In this document: positions 5,414-6,313 of the stretch, piece by piece
Numbering within the stretch: position 1 is the stretch's first letter
Layout of the letters: each line of letters begins with the position of its first letter
Assembly: GCA_011176555.1 (NCBI GenBank)
Contig: DUEF01000136.1
Span: 1-6,313 of the forward strand
Source: Caldilineae bacterium
GTDB lineage: Bacteria; Chloroflexota; Anaerolineae; J102
Length of the DNA stretch: 6,313 nucleotides
Direction: 5' to 3'
Translations under genes and position numbers: made by a program
The notes under the pieces: generated by a model
What the model saw: the letters and a program-made list of their open reading frames with translations, nothing else
The model's database searches: none
Told to the model about the DNA's origin: nothing

Positions 5414-6313
5414 ATGGAAAACAGCCCCATTTCCCCCCAGCAGCAACCCAGTGATAGCCTCGACGCCGCCCTGAGAATCAAGCGGCTCGATGAGCTTTAC
5501 GGGCAGGACAAAGTCAGGAACAACCTGGAAATCCTGATCGAAGCGACCCGGAAGCGCCAGGACAACCTCGATCACATCTTGCTGTACGGGCCGCCGGGCT
5601 TGGGCAAAACCACCATCGCCCATATCGTCGCCAATGAGATGGACGTGAATCTCAAGGTCACGGCCGGGCCAGCCATCGAGCGGGCGGGAGATCTGGCCGC
5701 CATCCTCACCAACCTGCGCAAGCATGACATCCTGTTCATCGACGAGATCCATCGCCTGGGCCGCGCGGTCGAGGAGATCCTGTACCCCGCCATGGAGGAC
5801 TTCGCCCTCGACATCATCATCGGCAAAGGCCCAAGCGCCCGCAACATCCGCCTGAAATTGCCCAGATTCACGGTGATCGGGGCGACGACGCGGCTGGCGC
5901 TGATCACTGCGCCTCTGCGCGCTCGTTTTGGGGCTGTCATGCGTTTCGATTTCTACGACCAGGCTGCGATCGAACACATCATCCGCCGAGCCGCGGGCTT
6001 GACGCAAGTGCCCTACACACCGGAAGGCGTCAGTGAAATCGCTCAGCGGGCGCGCGGCACGCCTCGCGTCGCTTTACGCCTTTTCCGCCGTGTGCGAGAC
6101 TACGCCCAGGTGCGAGCCGATGGCGAAATCACCGCCGAAGTCGCTGACCGCGCCCTGCGTCTACTCGAAATCGACGAGCTTGGTCTCGACAGCCTGGACC
6201 GTATCGTGCTGGAATCCATCATCGTCAAATTCGGTGGCGGGCCGGTGGGTCTGGAGACCATCGCCGCCTCCGTCAGCGAGGAATCCGACACGATCATGGA
6301 TGTCGTCGAGCCC
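5414..6313 (+). CDS. ruvB: Holliday junction branch-migration ATPase RuvB (C-terminus beyond the right edge)
   Basis: The frame is open from the ATG at 5414 to the window end (300 codons); about 35-45 residues of the C-terminal winged helix are missing. RuvB forms hexamers on DNA and, with RuvA, drives branch migration in recombination repair. Visible parts: GQDKV...LE (30-39), Walker A GPPGLGKT (59-66), [17 protein letters not shown] (85-101), Walker [11 protein letters not shown] (106-115), [24 protein letters not shown] (120-143), sensor 1 GATTR (156-160), the arginine-finger loop APLRARFG (166-173), sensor 2 RGTPR (214-218), then the start of the winged helix with KFGGGPVGL (272-280). Differences from consensus: LRIK for LRPK (20-23) and LRARFG for LRDRFG. 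No Shine-Dalgarno precedes the ATG. An in-frame ATG at 5369 overlaps the -10 box and would lie upstream of the transcript start, so it was not chosen. Confidence 0.96.
   Translation, partial: MENSPISPQQQPSDSLDAALRIKRLDELYGQDKVRNNLEILIEATRKRQDNLDHILLYGPPGLGKTTIAHIVANEMDVNLKVTAGPAIERAGDLAAILTNLRKHDILFIDEIHRLGRAVEEILYPAMEDFALDIIIGKGPSARNIRLKLPRFTVIGATTRLALITAPLRARFGAVMRFDFYDQAAIEHIIRRAAGLTQVPYTPEGVSEIAQRARGTPRVALRLFRRVRDYAQVRADGEITAEVADRALRLLEIDELGLDSLDRIVLESIIVKFGGGPVGLETIAASVSEESDTIMDVVEP

Noticed and set aside
5294..6007. Minus-strand open frame (237 codons) over ruvB
   Set aside because: Antisense to RuvB Walker A and B coding sequence and composition typical of a shadow.

Overview
The window is ordinary housekeeping and metabolic chromosome from a GC-rich bacterium (GC estimated by eye in the high fifties percent). 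The best taxonomic guess is Chloroflexota, probably an Anaerolineae/Caldilineae-like lineage. This rests on three things: a secreted protein with the FSYQG...L...G...V.G..D..F.LYD pattern that I associate with that phylum, an F420/deazaflavin (Ddn-type) reductase-like protein, and the flavour of the RuvB and Upp sequences. It is an inference, not a proof. I see no mobile element, CRISPR array, tRNA or rRNA.

Layout. Six genes lie on the minus strand and are read from right to left: a TraR/DksA-type zinc-finger protein (4803-5186), uracil phosphoribosyltransferase upp (3958-4611), dCMP deaminase (3380-3850), acetyl-CoA synthetase acs (1277-3187), a Ddn-family deazaflavin-dependent reductase-like protein with a C-terminal membrane segment (516-1127), and a secreted protein of unknown function that runs off the left edge (1-327). 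ruvB (5414 to the right edge, cut short) is the only plus-strand gene and is divergent from the DksA-like gene. Intergenic gaps are 107-227 bp, and no stretch over 300 bp lacks a gene.

Transcription. Good sigma70/SigA-like promoters can be read before the Ddn-like gene, upp, the DksA-like gene and ruvB, all with 16-17 bp spacers. A strong intrinsic terminator closes acs and separates it from the Ddn-like gene. The ruvB promoter carries a Gram-positive-type LexA box candidate between its -35 and -10, so SOS control is likely. The upp promoter is surrounded by TCGTC/GACGA inverted half-sites that look like an operator.

How the genes work together. upp and the dCMP deaminase form a small pyrimidine salvage/deoxynucleotide pair (uracil to UMP; dCMP to dUMP, the dTMP precursor) and may be co-transcribed. 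acs activates acetate. RuvB is the Holliday-junction branch-migration motor. The DksA-like protein is probably a regulator that binds RNA polymerase.

I found no undescribed multi-gene system. The parts that deserve a second look are small: the repeat and hairpin-rich DNA on both sides of the dCMP deaminase gene, the candidate operators at upp and ruvB, the membrane tail on the Ddn-like protein, and a substitution in the RuvB arginine-finger loop.
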